Notes under the pieces: generated by a model
The model's database searches: none
The model's input: the letters and a program-made list of their open reading frames with translations, nothing else
What the model was told of the DNA's origin: nothing
Made by a program: the position numbers and the translations under genes
In this document: one piece after another, positions 1 through 11,030 of the stretch
Position numbering within the stretch: position 1 is the stretch's first letter
Layout: the number at the start of each line of letters is the position of its first letter
Assembly: GCA_963682025.1 (NCBI GenBank)
Contig: OY821519.1
Location: 74,766,314-74,830,313, forward strand
Length of the DNA stretch: 64,000 nucleotides
Direction: 5' to 3'
DNA from: Cordilura impudica
Lineage: Eukaryota; Arthropoda; Insecta; Diptera; Scathophagidae

Positions 1-110
1 AAAGTAGCTATCACACGTATCAGCTGAAAAGTGAACGTTCATATAGAGTTGTCCTTAAAGGTCTTCATTTTACCACTTCTACTTCAGAAATCAAAGCAGA
101 GCTTTTAGCA

Positions 111-720
111 TTGGGTCATAATGTCAGAGCCGTAACAAATGTGAAAAGTCAAAGAACTAAACAACCATTACCCATGTTTTTCTTAGATATGGACCCAAAT
201 CCAAATAATAGGCAAATATACGACCTGCGATATATTAATAACGCAGTTGTTAAAATTGAGCCTCAACGAAAAACAACCAATATTGTCCAATGTCATCATT
301 GTCAACAATATGGCCACACAAAGTCATATTGTAGAAAACCATTTGCGTGCGTAAATGTGGACTTGATCATTCTACAACTGAATGTAAGAAAAGTATGGAT
401 GCTCCTTTACGATGTATTCATTGTTTAAATAATCATACAGCTAATTACAAAGGATGCAAGGTTTACTAAGCATTACGTCAGAAGCCTTCACCATTAAATA
501 GAAACCAACGTCATCAACAATATTCTTATAATCAGAATAATTTTCCTCAATTTAATTCACAAACTAATGCTAACAATACAAATTTTTCAGCAAATGCACA
601 ATATTCGCAAGTTCTAAGACAAAATGCTTCAACTGGAGAAAACAACTGTATGAAAAACATTGAAAATATCTTTGGCCAGCTTATCAATATGCTTAGATTA
701 CTAATCAACAAGTTATGTAA
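111..720 (+). pseudogene. Jockey-like ORF1 (gag) remnant with zinc knuckles
   Basis: This encodes the nucleic-acid-binding protein of the outer LINE. A PRE_C2HC-like segment is followed by a CX2CX4HX4C knuckle (CHHCQQYGHTKSYC, about 297-340). A frameshift near 345-365 moves the second knuckle (cysteines around CVKCGLDHSTTEC) into another frame. A Gln/Asn-rich tail runs on to about 720, where ORF2 begins. The family's known role is to package the RNA. The 5' portion lies before base 1, so the true start is not visible. Confidence 0.75.
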
Positions 721-899
721 TTAGGTTTAAGAATTGCAGTTTGGAATGCCAATGGGCTGTCACAAAAGTTTAATGAAACTGAATATTTTATGAATTTAAA
801 GCACATAGACACATTCCTAATTTCAGAAACGCATTTTAACGACAAATCTCATTTTAGATTAAAGGGTTACGACTTAATCACAGCAAATCATCCTGATAA

Positions 900-1014
900 C
901 ACTACTCAACAAAATGAAAAAAATTTCATGTACTCCGGATGCGATAATTTTTTCTGTGTAGATAACCTTGACATGAGCTCGAAAAACGCAATAAAAAATT
1001 TTTTTTTCGTTTGG

Positions 1015-1045
<31 letters not shown>

Positions 1046-1470
1046 AAAAATTTTTTTTTGGTTAATTTGTTTCGTCCAGCATAACTCGGGAACCACTAGC
1101 CCGATTTAATTGAATTAAATTGTAAAAAATTTAAAATTACAATTCCCTTAATCTGTTTATATATTGTTTTCCTATACAAGCAACAGTTTCCAAGTTAAAA
1201 ATGAATATATAAAGGAAAAAACTTATTTTTGCCTAAAGATTTAAATTTTTTTTTTTTTTTAAATCCATAAAAAATCCCAAATGAAAAAAAATGTCAAATC
1301 TTATTACTTTTACGTAAAGATACATAACCTATGAGCAAAATAAGAGAAAGATCATGAAAATCGATGCACGCGTTTCGCTTTTATTCGCAATTGAGTAAAG
1401 GTATGAATTTAAAAAATTTGCTCGACATATGCACAACTTTGTCTATGGTAAGGTTTTTTCTTTTTTATTA
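900..1470. repeat. Element A left TIR
   Basis: This arm pairs with the right arm at 3510-4046. It carries homopolymer A/T tracts (about 1013-1060, 1248-1260) and the motif CATAACTCGGGAACCACTAG in its outer third, which recurs in variant form in the other long-TIR elements. The inner part is homologous to the TIRs of element B. Confidence 0.85.
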
Positions 1471-1630
1471 CAAAAAAAATTAAAATTTGTTGGGTGACAA
1501 AAATATATGACTTTAAATTAAAAAACAATTCGATATATGTACAAGAAATTATCCTAAGGATATCAACATTAATTAATTATAAAAAAGTTTTAAAAAAAAA
1601 TATCTAAACACAAAAATAAAAACCTTCAAA

Positions 1631-3145
1631 TTAAAAATAATTATGTGCTTTTGTCTTTCTTTTATATTGTTGTGGGTCTGTTTCTCTTATTAGGAACCAG
1701 ATATAGTCCCCCATCATAGCTTCGTTCCAAAATCCTTGGTATCGGTGCTCAATTTCTTTCATTTGCTGATGAAAACGCTCACCATGCTCGTCACTCACAT
1801 CGCCCAGGTTGTCCGGAAAGAAGTCCAAGTGCGAGTGTAGAAAATGTATCTTAAGCGACATATTTGCTCCAATTTTTTTATAATTTTGGAGTAGTTGTTC
1901 GACGATCTCTCTGTAATTTGAGCTTTTGTTGTTTCCAAGAAATCCGGAAACAATTTGCCGAAATGAGTCCCAAGCTGCAGCTTCATTTGGTGATAAAATG
2001 TGTTCAAACTGTTGGTCTTGCAACAACTTTTTAATTTGCGGACCGTCGAAAACGCCTTCCTTAATCTTTGCCGATGAAAGGTGAGGAAAAATGGTTTTTA
2101 AATAGGCGAACGCTTTTTTATGAGTCCGAGCTTTATGTGAAGAGGTGGGAGAAAAACATTTTCCTTTTTTATGAGTGGTGTATATTTCACGTTGTGTAGT
2201 AGATTGTCCATGACTTCGTATGTTTCCTTGGTGTCAACGGCATGAGCAATTGGAATCGAAGGTTTCTTGTTGCCGTTGTGCAGTAAAATTGCTTTAAGGC
2301 TCTGCTTGTTGCTGTCGATGAAAAGACGCCACTCTCCTGGATCGTAAGAGTACCCGAGTTCACCAAATAATCCGGGAATGTCCTTACAAAAACAGATGTT
2401 GTCTTTTTTTGTGTAGTACCTTGCGTATGGTTCATGACGCTTCCTGTAGATTGTTGTCACCACACCAGGAGCCAAGAAACCGAACTGTTTCATGCGCGAT
2501 GCATGCAACTCTGCATCTTCCTTGGAGAGTTTCAATTCTCTAACCCAATCGTTCAGTTCTGCTTGGGAACATAAGCGTTGACCTCCATGCAATGTATATG
2601 TTGACTCGCATTCTGATGTGGTTCCTACTGTCTCCGGATCTGATGATGGATGTATCGCCTCATTATTAGATGCCCATCTTGAAACGGGCGGTTGCGGGTC
2701 CACTGGTTCTTTGGAAAATGGCACTGGAAAATTCACTGTTGAAACAGCAGCGTAAGTCCATCGTATATTTTTTCCCACGCCTGTTTTTTTGCTAAGACAG
2801 AAGTAGCAATCTGTTGCATGGCAAAGCGGAGCTCTCCAAAGCATTGGCATGATGATTCTCGGCTGTCGTCTGAAAGAATTGCAATAATAAGTTATATATG
2901 TTCTTGAATTTCGTAATCTACACTTACCTTGAGTCACTTAGCTGTACGTAGCACCTTGGACATAGAGCACTTGGTGTCCACCGCTCATCTATGTTTGAGA
3001 CCTTTAAATTGAAGCTCTCTTCAAATGAATCTCTCAATTTAGGTGAAAAATAACGCTTGTTTTTTCCACAAACGTATTCTCCGCACATGTAACAAAAATT
3101 ACTTGGATTGGTATTGCATTCAAATACTCGCGAACGTTTGCTCAT
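1631..3145 (-). pseudogene. Group-1 DDE-like transposase gene of element A (two exons, defective)
   Basis: The start ATG is taken at 3143-3145, just before MSKRSRVFE. Exon 1 (2928-3145) ends CAAG|GTAAGT. A 58-bp intron (2870-2927) ends TTTCAG, and exon 2 continues in phase. Seen in order: Cys pairs CYMCGEY, LCPRCY and CYFCLSKK (probable zinc binding), a linker, EWRLFIDSNK with the first candidate catalytic Asp, then FLPPLHIKLGL, MSLKIHFLHSHLDFF, and SDEHGERFHQ with the candidate Glu. The CDLK block present in element C is missing between VKYTP and LIKKEN, which looks like an internal deletion. A 1-base frameshift lies in the A run near 2112-2118. The transposase role is inferred from the motifs and the TIR/TSD context. 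Confidence 0.75.
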
Positions 3146-3509
3146 TTTAACTATCGCGTTCGTCGACACTTGTTGAATGAGTAAAATCGATCAATGAAGA
3201 CCTATTTGTACTGTGTATTGTTTAGTATTTTACTGACAGGTACTTATAAATGGGTGTATATTTTTTTACGGTGGCTACACCACCGTGTGAGTCTTAAATT
3301 TTCCGAATAAATGTGGGTTGCATTTATGTAAAAAAATCATACAGGTAGTCACCGGAAAACCCAAATAAGTAAAAAAGTCCCCTTTCCTTTTTTCCTTTTA
3401 ATTGTTCACGCACATTTATTACCGTTTATTACTTTGCTTACGCAATCATAAAAATTAAATAACCCTTTGTTTATTCCGTTTTGTTAATTCTGAGAATCAT
3501 AAAAAAAAA

Positions 3510-4046
3510 GAAAAAACCTTACCATAGACAAAGTTGTGCATATGTCGAGCAAATTTTTTAAATTCATACCTTTACTCAATTGCGAATAAAAGCGAAACGC
3601 GTGCATCGATTTTCATTATTTTGCTCATAGGTTATGTATCTTTACGTAAAAGTAATAAGATTTGAAATTTTTTTTCATTTGGGATTTTTTATGGATTTTT
3701 AAAAAAAAAAAATTTAAATTTTTAGGCAAAAATAAGTTTTTTCCTTTATATATTCATTTTTAACTTGGAAACTGTTGCTTGTATAGGAAAACAATATATA
3801 AACAGATTAAGGGAATTGTAATTTTAAATTTTTTACAATTTAATTCAATTAAATCGGGCTAGTGGTTCCCGAGTTATGCCGGACGAAACAAATTAACCAA
3901 AAAAAAATTTTTAAAATTTAAAAAAAAAAAAAAAAAAAAAACCAAACGAAAAAAAAATTTTTTATTGCGTTTTTCGAGCTCATGTCAAGGTTATCTACAC
4001 AGAAAAAATTATCGCATCCCGAGTACATTTTGACTGTTGACTAGTG
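3510..4046. repeat. Element A right TIR
   Basis: This is the inverted copy of 900-1470. The outer 30 bases carry a 10-bp indel relative to the left arm. The terminal CTAGTG is followed by the TAA duplication. Confidence 0.85.
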
Positions 4047-5070
4047 TAATAGATGCCATGCTTGAGCAGCTATTTTGGTTAAAACATCGATAAATTATGA
4101 AATAAATCAAGAAATTGGAATGCATATTTTACAAGCTGCAGGAATTAAAGTTAAATGTAACAATGTTTTTATTAACATATTTTCTGAATATACCCCTCCG
4201 AGACATAACGTTTCTTGCCAAGATTATGAAAACTTTTTCACCAAAATTGCTCATCGATTTATAGCAGCTGGTGATTTCAATGCAAAACACCAATGCTGGG
4301 GATCCAGAACAGCCAACCCGAGAGGACGGCAGTTATACAAATGTATCTGCAAGCATAATTACTCAACTCTTTCTGGTGGAGGGCCCACTTATTGTACTAC
4401 TGATCCGAGGACAATACCAGATCTTTTAGATTTTGCAGTTTATAATGGTATAGCCAGAAATATGTTAGATATAAGAGATGATGATGACCTTACATCCGAT
4501 CACCCTCCAATTATAATAAATTTTAACTATTTGGTCGACATTTTGCCAAAAATATTAAACTTGTCACACCAAAAACAGATTTGAGAGCGTTTGGAAATTG
4601 GATTGATAGAAACATTGAACCTAGTATTCCTATTAAGGTCGGTGAAGACTTAGATGATGATGTCGAAATTTTTACAAATGTAATACATGAAGCCGCTCTT
4701 TTATCAAACCCACCGGCAACAACAGCAACCATGGGAAGAAATGTTCATATTTCGGCAGAAATAAGAAACCTTATAAGAAACAAAAGGAGACTTCGTAGAA
4801 TATGGCACGAAGCAGAAACCCAATTGATGAAACCAATTATAACTTAGTGACAAAACAACTCAAAGATATTATTTCAGAGTACAAAAATAGAGAAATAGGA
4901 AATTATCTCCGAAGCCTCGATACAAACCACCGAAATAGTGAATACAATCTTTGGAAGGCGACAAAATATTTGAAAAGACTTGTAAAACGAAACATTCCTA
5001 TCAAAAACTCTCAAAACACATGGTGTACACATGGAGTTAGCATCTGATTGTTGAACTATCGTGACGTGTA

Positions 5071-6584
5071 ATATGGATGCTCCGCCTAACACCCTTTGTG
5101 CGAAGTGTTTTAATTCTGTAAAAAAGGATTTTATTGCTTGCCATATTTGTAGAGCAAAGTATCATTTAATTTGTGCAAATGTTGATGCCATATTAGGTGA
5201 AGTGTTTATTAAAAATAAAAATATTGTATTTAATTGTAATGACTGTTTGAATGTTACTTAAAATTTGCTTTCGCACATCTCTTCGTTGTCTAATGAAGTA
5301 AGAGATCTTATACTACGTTCTCACTGCAGCTAAATCCGCATTAGCTTTATTTTCTAATCTCCACCGTTCTCACTACAATTTGTAGCTTTAGTTTGACAGT
5401 TGCTGCACAGCTGTTCGAACGAATTGTTTATTTACATTTTAATAGTTTTTGTTTTGGAGAAAAATTTTGCGAAAAAAAAAGTTAAAAGTGAAATAAAGGC
5501 AAATAAATAATTTTTTAATTAAACAATTCTTTGCTATACTCACTTGCTGCTTTTATTTATGAATTTTTGTTTTGTTTTGTTGTAAATGAAAATACACAGT
5601 CGTAAAATGATGCAAATTTTCTGCTGCAGCGTTGTAAATTTGTTCATTTTGCGGCGAATTGCACAATACATCCCTGATTTCTGTTGGATTTATTCTCGAT
5701 TTAGCTAAAGCGAGGGTTTTATTTTGACAGTATTTATATACCCAAAAATTTACCAGCTTTAATTAAATCCACTATAAAGCGAGTCAAATGCGGTTTTAGC
5801 TGCAGTGAGAACATAGTATTAAGCTATTGCTGAATTCATCTGTAAATCAAGAAATACAAGAGCTAAAAAATCAATTCTCAGAGTTTACAAAATGTTGTGA
5901 GAGTTTCAAACTGCCAAAAAACCAACAAAAATCAAAAACCAATACTGCTTTGCCTTATTCTGATGTGTGTGAGATGTAGTTGTTGGTGCTGTACAAAGTT
6001 CAAGTACACAAGCACTTAAAACTGCATCAAATATTCAAAATATGTGTGATGATGGTGTTGTTGTTGCTGAACATGGTTCAAGTTCATCAAATAATCAAAA
6101 TATGTCTTCTGCTTTATCTGTTTCTTCATTTGCTGCTGTTGTGTCTAATGTAAGAGAGAATGATGCTTACATGTGTGTTAACAACACGCAACCTGAACAT
6201 AATAAGTCTGATTGGGTTAATGTTCACAGGCGTAGACGTGGGAGGGGGCCTGTGGTAGTTGGGATGAACAGTTCTGATGAGCTGGATGTTGTCATACAAA
6301 AGAAATGGGTGCATATATCTTCATTCAAGCCAACCGTTGCTGCTGAACAGATTATAGAGTATGTTGGTAAAAAAAACTGAAATTGGCAGCCAGCATATGG
6401 AGTGCTATAAATTAGTAAAGAAAGATGCTGACTTAAAGGAGCTAAAACGAGTCAACTTTAAACTTGGTATATCCCCTTGTTTCTACAATGAAATTGTTAA
6501 CCCTGCTATTTGGCCGACAGATATAAGGGTGCGTTCGTTCGTAAATTTTCCAAAGAAAATAACCCCCGAAGACAAGCGTTAGTT
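5071..6584 (+). pseudogene. CR1-like ORF1 with PHD-type zinc finger, disrupted
   Basis: ATG at 5074 opens MDAPPNTLCAKCFNSVKKDF and continues with CHICRAKYHLIC and CNDC, the Cys/His spacing of a PHD finger as found in CR1-group ORF1 proteins. A stop at about 5259 and the MITE at 5311-5818 interrupt it. Without the MITE plus one TTA, the sequence reads on as SNEVRDL-KLLLNSSV, which confirms the insertion. A frameshift follows near 5975, then VNVHRRRRGRG, WVHISSFKP and IRVRSFVNF up to the stop at about 6582. The family role is RNA binding. Confidence 0.7.
5311..5818. mobile_element. Harbinger-type MITE with TTA target duplication
   Basis: This 508-bp non-coding element has about 30-bp inverted ends starting TACTAYGTTCTCACTGCAGC. 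It is flanked by TTA (5308-5310 and 5819-5821). A 3-bp TWA duplication is the PIF/Harbinger signature. It sits inside the CR1-like ORF1, so it is the youngest layer of this nest. I see no ORF in it. Confidence 0.8.
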
Positions 6585-7112
6585 TGTGGTAAATCCAGTA
6601 TTAAATTATATTACCAAAATTTATCTGGAATGCGTACGAAGTCAAATTTAATCTATGATTTTTCTTCTCAATGTGAGTTCGATGTGATTGTGTTGGTTGA
6701 AACATGGCTGAATTCCGATTTTTCTGATGCTGAATTTTTTAATCTAAAACTCTACAACGTGTATCGTAAGGATAGAGACGGACTGCTTACTGGTCATTGC
6801 AGAGGTGGTGGTGTACTGATTGCTGTTAGATGTGAGTTTAGCTCTTCTTTATATTCTATTGACAACAAATTTGGTTTGCTTGATCAATTGTTCGTATCTG
6901 TTTCTGGTTTTAATGAATTTTTTTTCGTTTGTGTCTCATATATTCCGCCAGAAAGCCCTGATGAATTATATGAGGCCCATGTAGCTAATTTAGTACTTTT
7001 AGATGCGAATTTGGCTGTTAACTCTCGTATCTGTGTTTTGGGTGATTTTAAACTAAAAAATGTTTTGTGGTCGCAATTGGTGATAGCTATGAGCTGTTAC
7101 CTAGCAATGTGA
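6510..7112 (+). pseudogene. CR1-like ORF2, endonuclease part
   Basis: The ORF2 sequence proper begins about 6586 (LVCGKSSIKLYYQNLSGMRT). It has the AP-endonuclease order: YYQNLSGMRTK, VLVETWLN with the catalytic-type Glu, RGGGVLIAV, then VLGDFKLKNVLW near 7035-7070, where a GDFN motif is expected and Asn is replaced by Lys. A frame break at 7075-7150 separates it from the RT part at 7153. The enzyme would nick target DNA; the broken GDFN and frame make this copy inactive. Confidence 0.75.
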
Positions 7113-7152
7113 ATAAAGTAAAAGAAATTATTTCATCGATTGTTTAATAAGT

Positions 7153-9471
7153 TTGAGTTTAGTTCAAATTAATCATATCTGTAATAAATTAAATCGTTTT
7201 TTGGATTTAATATTTGTTCCTCATGATTGTAAGTTTTCACTATATGAGAGTGTATTGCCAATTTCTCCATCTAATTTACATCATTTTCCCTTAGTTATAG
7301 AAATTAATTCTTACAAGTTTTTAAAAAATTCTCTATGTTTAAATTCCGTTAACTTTAATTTTAACCGTTGTAATTTTGATGTGCTTAATTCAATACTTAG
7401 TAGTGTTGACTGGACAACGATTTATTTGGGCCAAGTAACATCATCTTGTTATGATAAATTTTTAAATATCGTTTTGGATATTTGTAATGCAAATGTCCCT
7501 CTTAAAAGATCAAAGCCATATAAGCTTCCGTGGTATACTAGGGGTCTAAAAAAGCTTAAAAATCTGCGAAACAAGTTTCATAAACGTTTTATTATATCTG
7601 GTAGTTCAATAGACAATGACAAGTTCATTTATTATCAAAGAGAATTCAATTTTCTAAATAAATTTTTATATAAACAATTTATTTTACAGAAAGAATGTGA
7701 TATTAAATCTAATCCTAAATCATTCTGGTCTTATGTTAAGTCTAAAAAGCAAGTTTCAGATATTCCAACTATTATAAAATATGGTGGCTCTGTTTCTAAG
7801 TCAAGTAGTGATGTTGTAAATATGTTTGCCAATTTTTTTAGCTCAAATTTTGATCCTTCAGTGATCCATACAGCTAGATACTCAAATTCATTTGATATGC
7901 TAGACATTGGTATCATAGAAGTCTCTGAGGATGATGTTTATAATGGTATTCTGCAGTTAAAAAATAATTTTAAATTAGATTCGGATGGTTTATGTTCCTA
8001 TTTTTTGAAAATGTGTGCTTTTCCTATCGCAGTTGCACTTAAGTATATTTTTAATTTATCATTAAAAGAAGGAATTTTCATTGATAGGTGGAAATCAGCG
8101 ACTATTACTCCAGTTTTTAAAGGTGGTAGTAAAGATGAAGTTACTAGTTATAGGCCGATATGTAAGTTATCGTATGTTTCCAAAGTTTTTGAACATGTGA
8201 TTTTTAAGAAATTATTTTTCCTTTCAAAATCTATTATATCTCCTTATCAGCATGGATTCTTTTCTGGTAGGTCTACTACGACCAACTTAACTGTTTTCAG
8301 TGAGTATTGCATATCTGCATTGGAGCACGGTAGTCAAGTTGATGTTGTTTATACTGACTTTTCTAAAGCCTTTGACAAGGTTTCTCATAGTATTCTTTAT
8401 TATAAGTTGCAAGCAATTGGATTGCATTCTAATTTTCTAAATTGGATAAGATCATACTTATTTAATAGAATTTGTACAGTGTTAGTTGAGGGTTTTGAAT
8501 CGTTTCCATATGTTCAAACCTCGGGTGTTCCTCAAGGCAGTGTTTTGGGCCCACTTTCGTTTAATTTGTTTATAAATGATGTCTCTCAGTGTTTTTCAAA
8601 TGTACGATTTTTGCTTTATGCTGATGATTTAAAAATTTACTGTCAGATCTCCTCCTTTAATGATATATGTAACTTACAGAATGATTTAAACAATCTTCAT
8701 GATTGGTGTTTGGTTAATAATTTGCATTTAAATCTCTCTAAATGTCGCCATGTTTCTTTTTCTAGGTCTCGTAATCCGATACCTTCTCGTTTCAGTTTGG
8801 GTGGTCACAATTTAGCTACTATTGACGTAGTAACTGATCTTGGAGTTATTTTTGACTCTACAATGTCTTTCATTCCCCATATAAACTATATAGTTCCTAA
8901 TGCATATAAAGTCCTTGCATTTATAAGGAGAAGTTGCTCTGGTTTTTCTGATCCTAATACATTAAAAGTGGTTTACACATCTTATGTTAGATCAAAGTTA
9001 GAGTATGCTGCTGTTGTGTGGAGTCCACATTGTGGGAAACACATCTCTCGCATTGAACGTGTGCAACGTGTATTTCTGAAATACGCCCTTTCGACATTTA
9101 ATTTTGTTGATCCCTTGCCCTCATATGAAGCCAAAGGCTTGCTTCTTGGTCTTGAGACTTTAGAATACAGGCGTAGATTTCAATGTTCATTGTTTATATT
9201 TGATTTAATTGCTTGTTGTATTGATTGTCATGACTTGCTTTCGCAGATACCTTTTTATGTCCCTCCTAGAACGTTACGTCATAATCATTATATTTTTAAT
9301 GTATCGTTCCATCGCACTAATTATGCTCTAAACAGTACGTTAAACCGTGCTTGTAATGATCTCAATAACCTAAATGAATTAGCCGTTAACAAAAATTTTA
9401 ACCGCACTATTGAATTTTGCACTTCAAAAGAAAATTTTAAGCTATTTCTCTTTGAGTTATTACATTTGTAA
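7153..9471 (+). CDS. CR1-like LINE reverse transcriptase (long open frame)
   Basis: This is a 772-codon open frame. The first part (to about residue 90) is the end of the endonuclease domain. The RT fingers and palm follow, with TPVFKGG, SYRPI, YTDFSKAFDKV (first catalytic Asp, about 8352-8384), SGVPQGSVLGPL (about 8521-8560) and LLYADDLKIY (YADD, about 8611-8640). The C-terminal region contains SRIERVQRVFLKYAL, typical of insect CR1/Jockey-group elements. There is no RNase H. It copies the element's own RNA at a nicked target. The long intact frame suggests a fairly recent insertion. Confidence 0.85.
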   Translation: MSLVQINHICNKLNRFLDLIFVPHDCKFSLYESVLPISPSNLHHFPLVIEINSYKFLKNSLCLNSVNFNFNRCNFDVLNSILSSVDWTTIYLGQVTSSCYDKFLNIVLDICNANVPLKRSKPYKLPWYTRGLKKLKNLRNKFHKRFIISGSSIDNDKFIYYQREFNFLNKFLYKQFILQKECDIKSNPKSFWSYVKSKKQVSDIPTIIKYGGSVSKSSSDVVNMFANFFSSNFDPSVIHTARYSNSFDMLDIGIIEVSEDDVYNGILQLKNNFKLDSDGLCSYFLKMCAFPIAVALKYIFNLSLKEGIFIDRWKSATITPVFKGGSKDEVTSYRPICKLSYVSKVFEHVIFKKLFFLSKSIISPYQHGFFSGRSTTTNLTVFSEYCISALEHGSQVDVVYTDFSKAFDKVSHSILYYKLQAIGLHSNFLNWIRSYLFNRICTVLVEGFESFPYVQTSGVPQGSVLGPLSFNLFINDVSQCFSNVRFLLYADDLKIYCQISSFNDICNLQNDLNNLHDWCLVNNLHLNLSKCRHVSFSRSRNPIPSRFSLGGHNLATIDVVTDLGVIFDSTMSFIPHINYIVPNAYKVLAFIRRSCSGFSDPNTLKVVYTSYVRSKLEYAAVVWSPHCGKHISRIERVQRVFLKYALSTFNFVDPLPSYEAKGLLLGLETLEYRRRFQCSLFIFDLIACCIDCHDLLSQIPFYVPPRTLRHNHYIFNVSFHRTNYALNSTLNRACNDLNNLNELAVNKNFNRTIEFCTSKENFKLFLFELLHL

Positions 9472-9580
9472 TTTTAGATATACTTATTTTATCTAAGTTT
9501 TAATTTTTAAATTAAGTTTTAGTCTGTAAGGAACTTTTTGTATTCCATTGACTTAATAAATGAAATGAAATGAAATGAAA

Positions 9581-11030
9581 GAAGTAATAAAGAAAAAGCC
9601 GATGCATTTGCAGACCATTTAGAAGAAACGTTTACACCGTTTTCATATAACTCAAATGATGAACACATTTTGAATTTTCTAGATTCTACATGTCAAATGG
9701 ATTTTCCAATTAGACATTTTACGCCAATCGAGGTTAAATCTGAAATAAAGATGCTTAACAACAAAAAATCTCCTGGGAGCGATAAAATCGATGCTTTCGT
9801 CACAAAATCCTTAACAATGAAAGCAAATATTTTCTTGACTTTAATCTTCAATTCAATTTTAAGACTACAACATTTCCCAATCCAGTGGAAATGTGCTGAA
9901 ATTATAATGGTTCCAGAACAGAATATAAGCTTACTATCCACACTATCAAAAATGTTTGAAAGACTCTTTCTTCGAAGATTGCTCCCGATTCTCGAGACCA
10001 AAGATATAATCCCTGAGCAGCAATTTGGATTTCGTTACAAACATGGCACTCCAGAACAATGCCTCGAATTATCAACACTATCACTGAAGCGCTTGAAACT
10101 AAAAAATACTGTTCGGCTGTATTTCTGCATATCCAGCAGGCGTTTGACACAGTCTGGCATGAAGGATTATTGTTTAAACTCAAAAATATTCTTCCAGCTC
10201 CTTTCTGTCTAGTACCAATGTCTTATATACATGAACGGTGGTTTTATGTAAAAGTAAACAATGACATGTCTACAATACGCAAAATTAGAGAAGGCATACC
10301 TCAGGGGAGTGTGTTGGGGCCCGTCATGTACACTATTTTCACTTCATACTTGCCGTGTATTGATGGATTAACTGTTGCAACCTATGCAGATGATACTGCA
10401 TTTATATCATCCAATACATCAGCATCTGAGGCCTCGAACCTAGTTTAACAAGAATTACATGCTTTACAGTCATGATTAAACACTTGGAATATTAAATCCA
10501 CACACGTTACATTCACTTTAAAACGTGGTGATTGTGCGGCTGTCAATCTTAACGGTGTGACAATTCCGAAAAAGAACAACGCCAATAATTTAGGCATTTG
10601 TATAGATAGGAGACTAACCTGGAAAGATCATGTGAAAAATAACAGATCTCACGTTGACAACAAGTTAAAACGGATGTATGGTTGCTTGGTCCGAAATCAC
10701 AATTAAATTTAGAAAATAAAGTCATGCTATATGAAATAATATTAAAACCTGTATGTACTTACGGGACACTCAACTTTAGGGTACAACAAGTGACTCTAAT
10801 GTGGAAATTCTTCAACGATTTCAATCAAAAACACTAAGAACGAACCTTTACATAATGATTTGAATATTCCAAAAATTAAAACAGAAATATGTAATTACAG
10901 TAACCGATACCTGCAAAGGTTAAGTGATCATATTAATCCGCTATCTATTCCATTATTAGATGATTCAAATGGAATTAAGAGATTAAAAAGACTTCGTATA
11001 CTTGATCTCCCTTTCAGAAAATAATTGTAA
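9581..11030 (+). pseudogene. Jockey-like ORF2, reverse transcriptase portion
   Basis: The ORF2 of the outer LINE resumes after the CR1-like insert with KADAFADHLEETF, KSPGSDKID, QQFGFRYKHGT (a frameshift follows near 10060), QQAFDTVWHEGL, GIPQGSVLGPV (about 10296-10325) and ATYADDTAF (YADD about 10384-10395). Stops and frameshifts accumulate after 10446. The C-terminal tail LRILDLPFRK ends at about 11023. The first catalytic Asp is Gln here (LHIQQAFDT, where family members have Asp-Val-x-x-AFD), so the RT is also damaged by substitution. Confidence 0.8.

Larger units (their letters stand above)
900..4046 (-). mobile_element. Element A: long-TIR DNA transposon (group 1)
   Basis: This 3147-bp element is flanked by a TAA duplication (897-899 and 4047-4049). 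Its ends are CACTACTCAACA (left) and, reverse-complemented, CACTAGTCAACA (right). The inverted repeats span about 900-1470 and 3510-4046 and look nearly identical apart from small indels. Removing the element plus one TAA restores the Jockey-like ORF2 frame across HPDNR, so the boundaries are exact. A single gene on the minus strand fills the interior. The protein lacks a central block, so this copy is probably non-autonomous although otherwise little decayed. Confidence 0.85.
721..5030 (+). pseudogene. Jockey-like ORF2, endonuclease portion (interrupted by element A)
   Basis: ORF2 starts around 721 with an AVWNANGLSQ-like motif typical of an AP endonuclease, and FLISETHF supplies the ETH motif. 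It reads to the HPD codons at about 887-896, where element A is inserted. After A, at 4050, the frame resumes with AAILVKTS. YTPPRHN, the AAGDFNAKH motif (about 4264-4290) and SDHPPI (about 4495-4510) complete the endonuclease core. Frame changes occur near 4540-4600 and 4800. The linker to the RT ends near 5030 at the CR1-like insertion. The enzyme would nick target DNA for target-primed reverse transcription, but this copy cannot be translated intact. Confidence 0.8.
5030..9580 (+). mobile_element. CR1-like LINE inserted in the Jockey-like ORF2
   Basis: This nearly full-length LINE has an ORF1 with a PHD-type zinc finger, an ORF2 with endonuclease and RT, and a 3' end of short ATGAA-type repeats (9560-9580). 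It interrupts the Jockey-like ORF2 after NTWC; that frame resumes at about 9581 with RSNKEKADAF. I could not see a target-site duplication. ORF1 is disrupted by a MITE and frameshifts, and ORF2 by one break near 7075-7150. Two related copies occur at 46.1-47.05/52.55-52.69 kb and, more distantly, at 52.92-53.93 kb. Confidence 0.8.

Noticed and set aside
5311..5818. Possible intron in the CR1-like ORF1
   Set aside because: Inverted ends and a TTA duplication fit a MITE; no GT-AG boundaries at the junctions.
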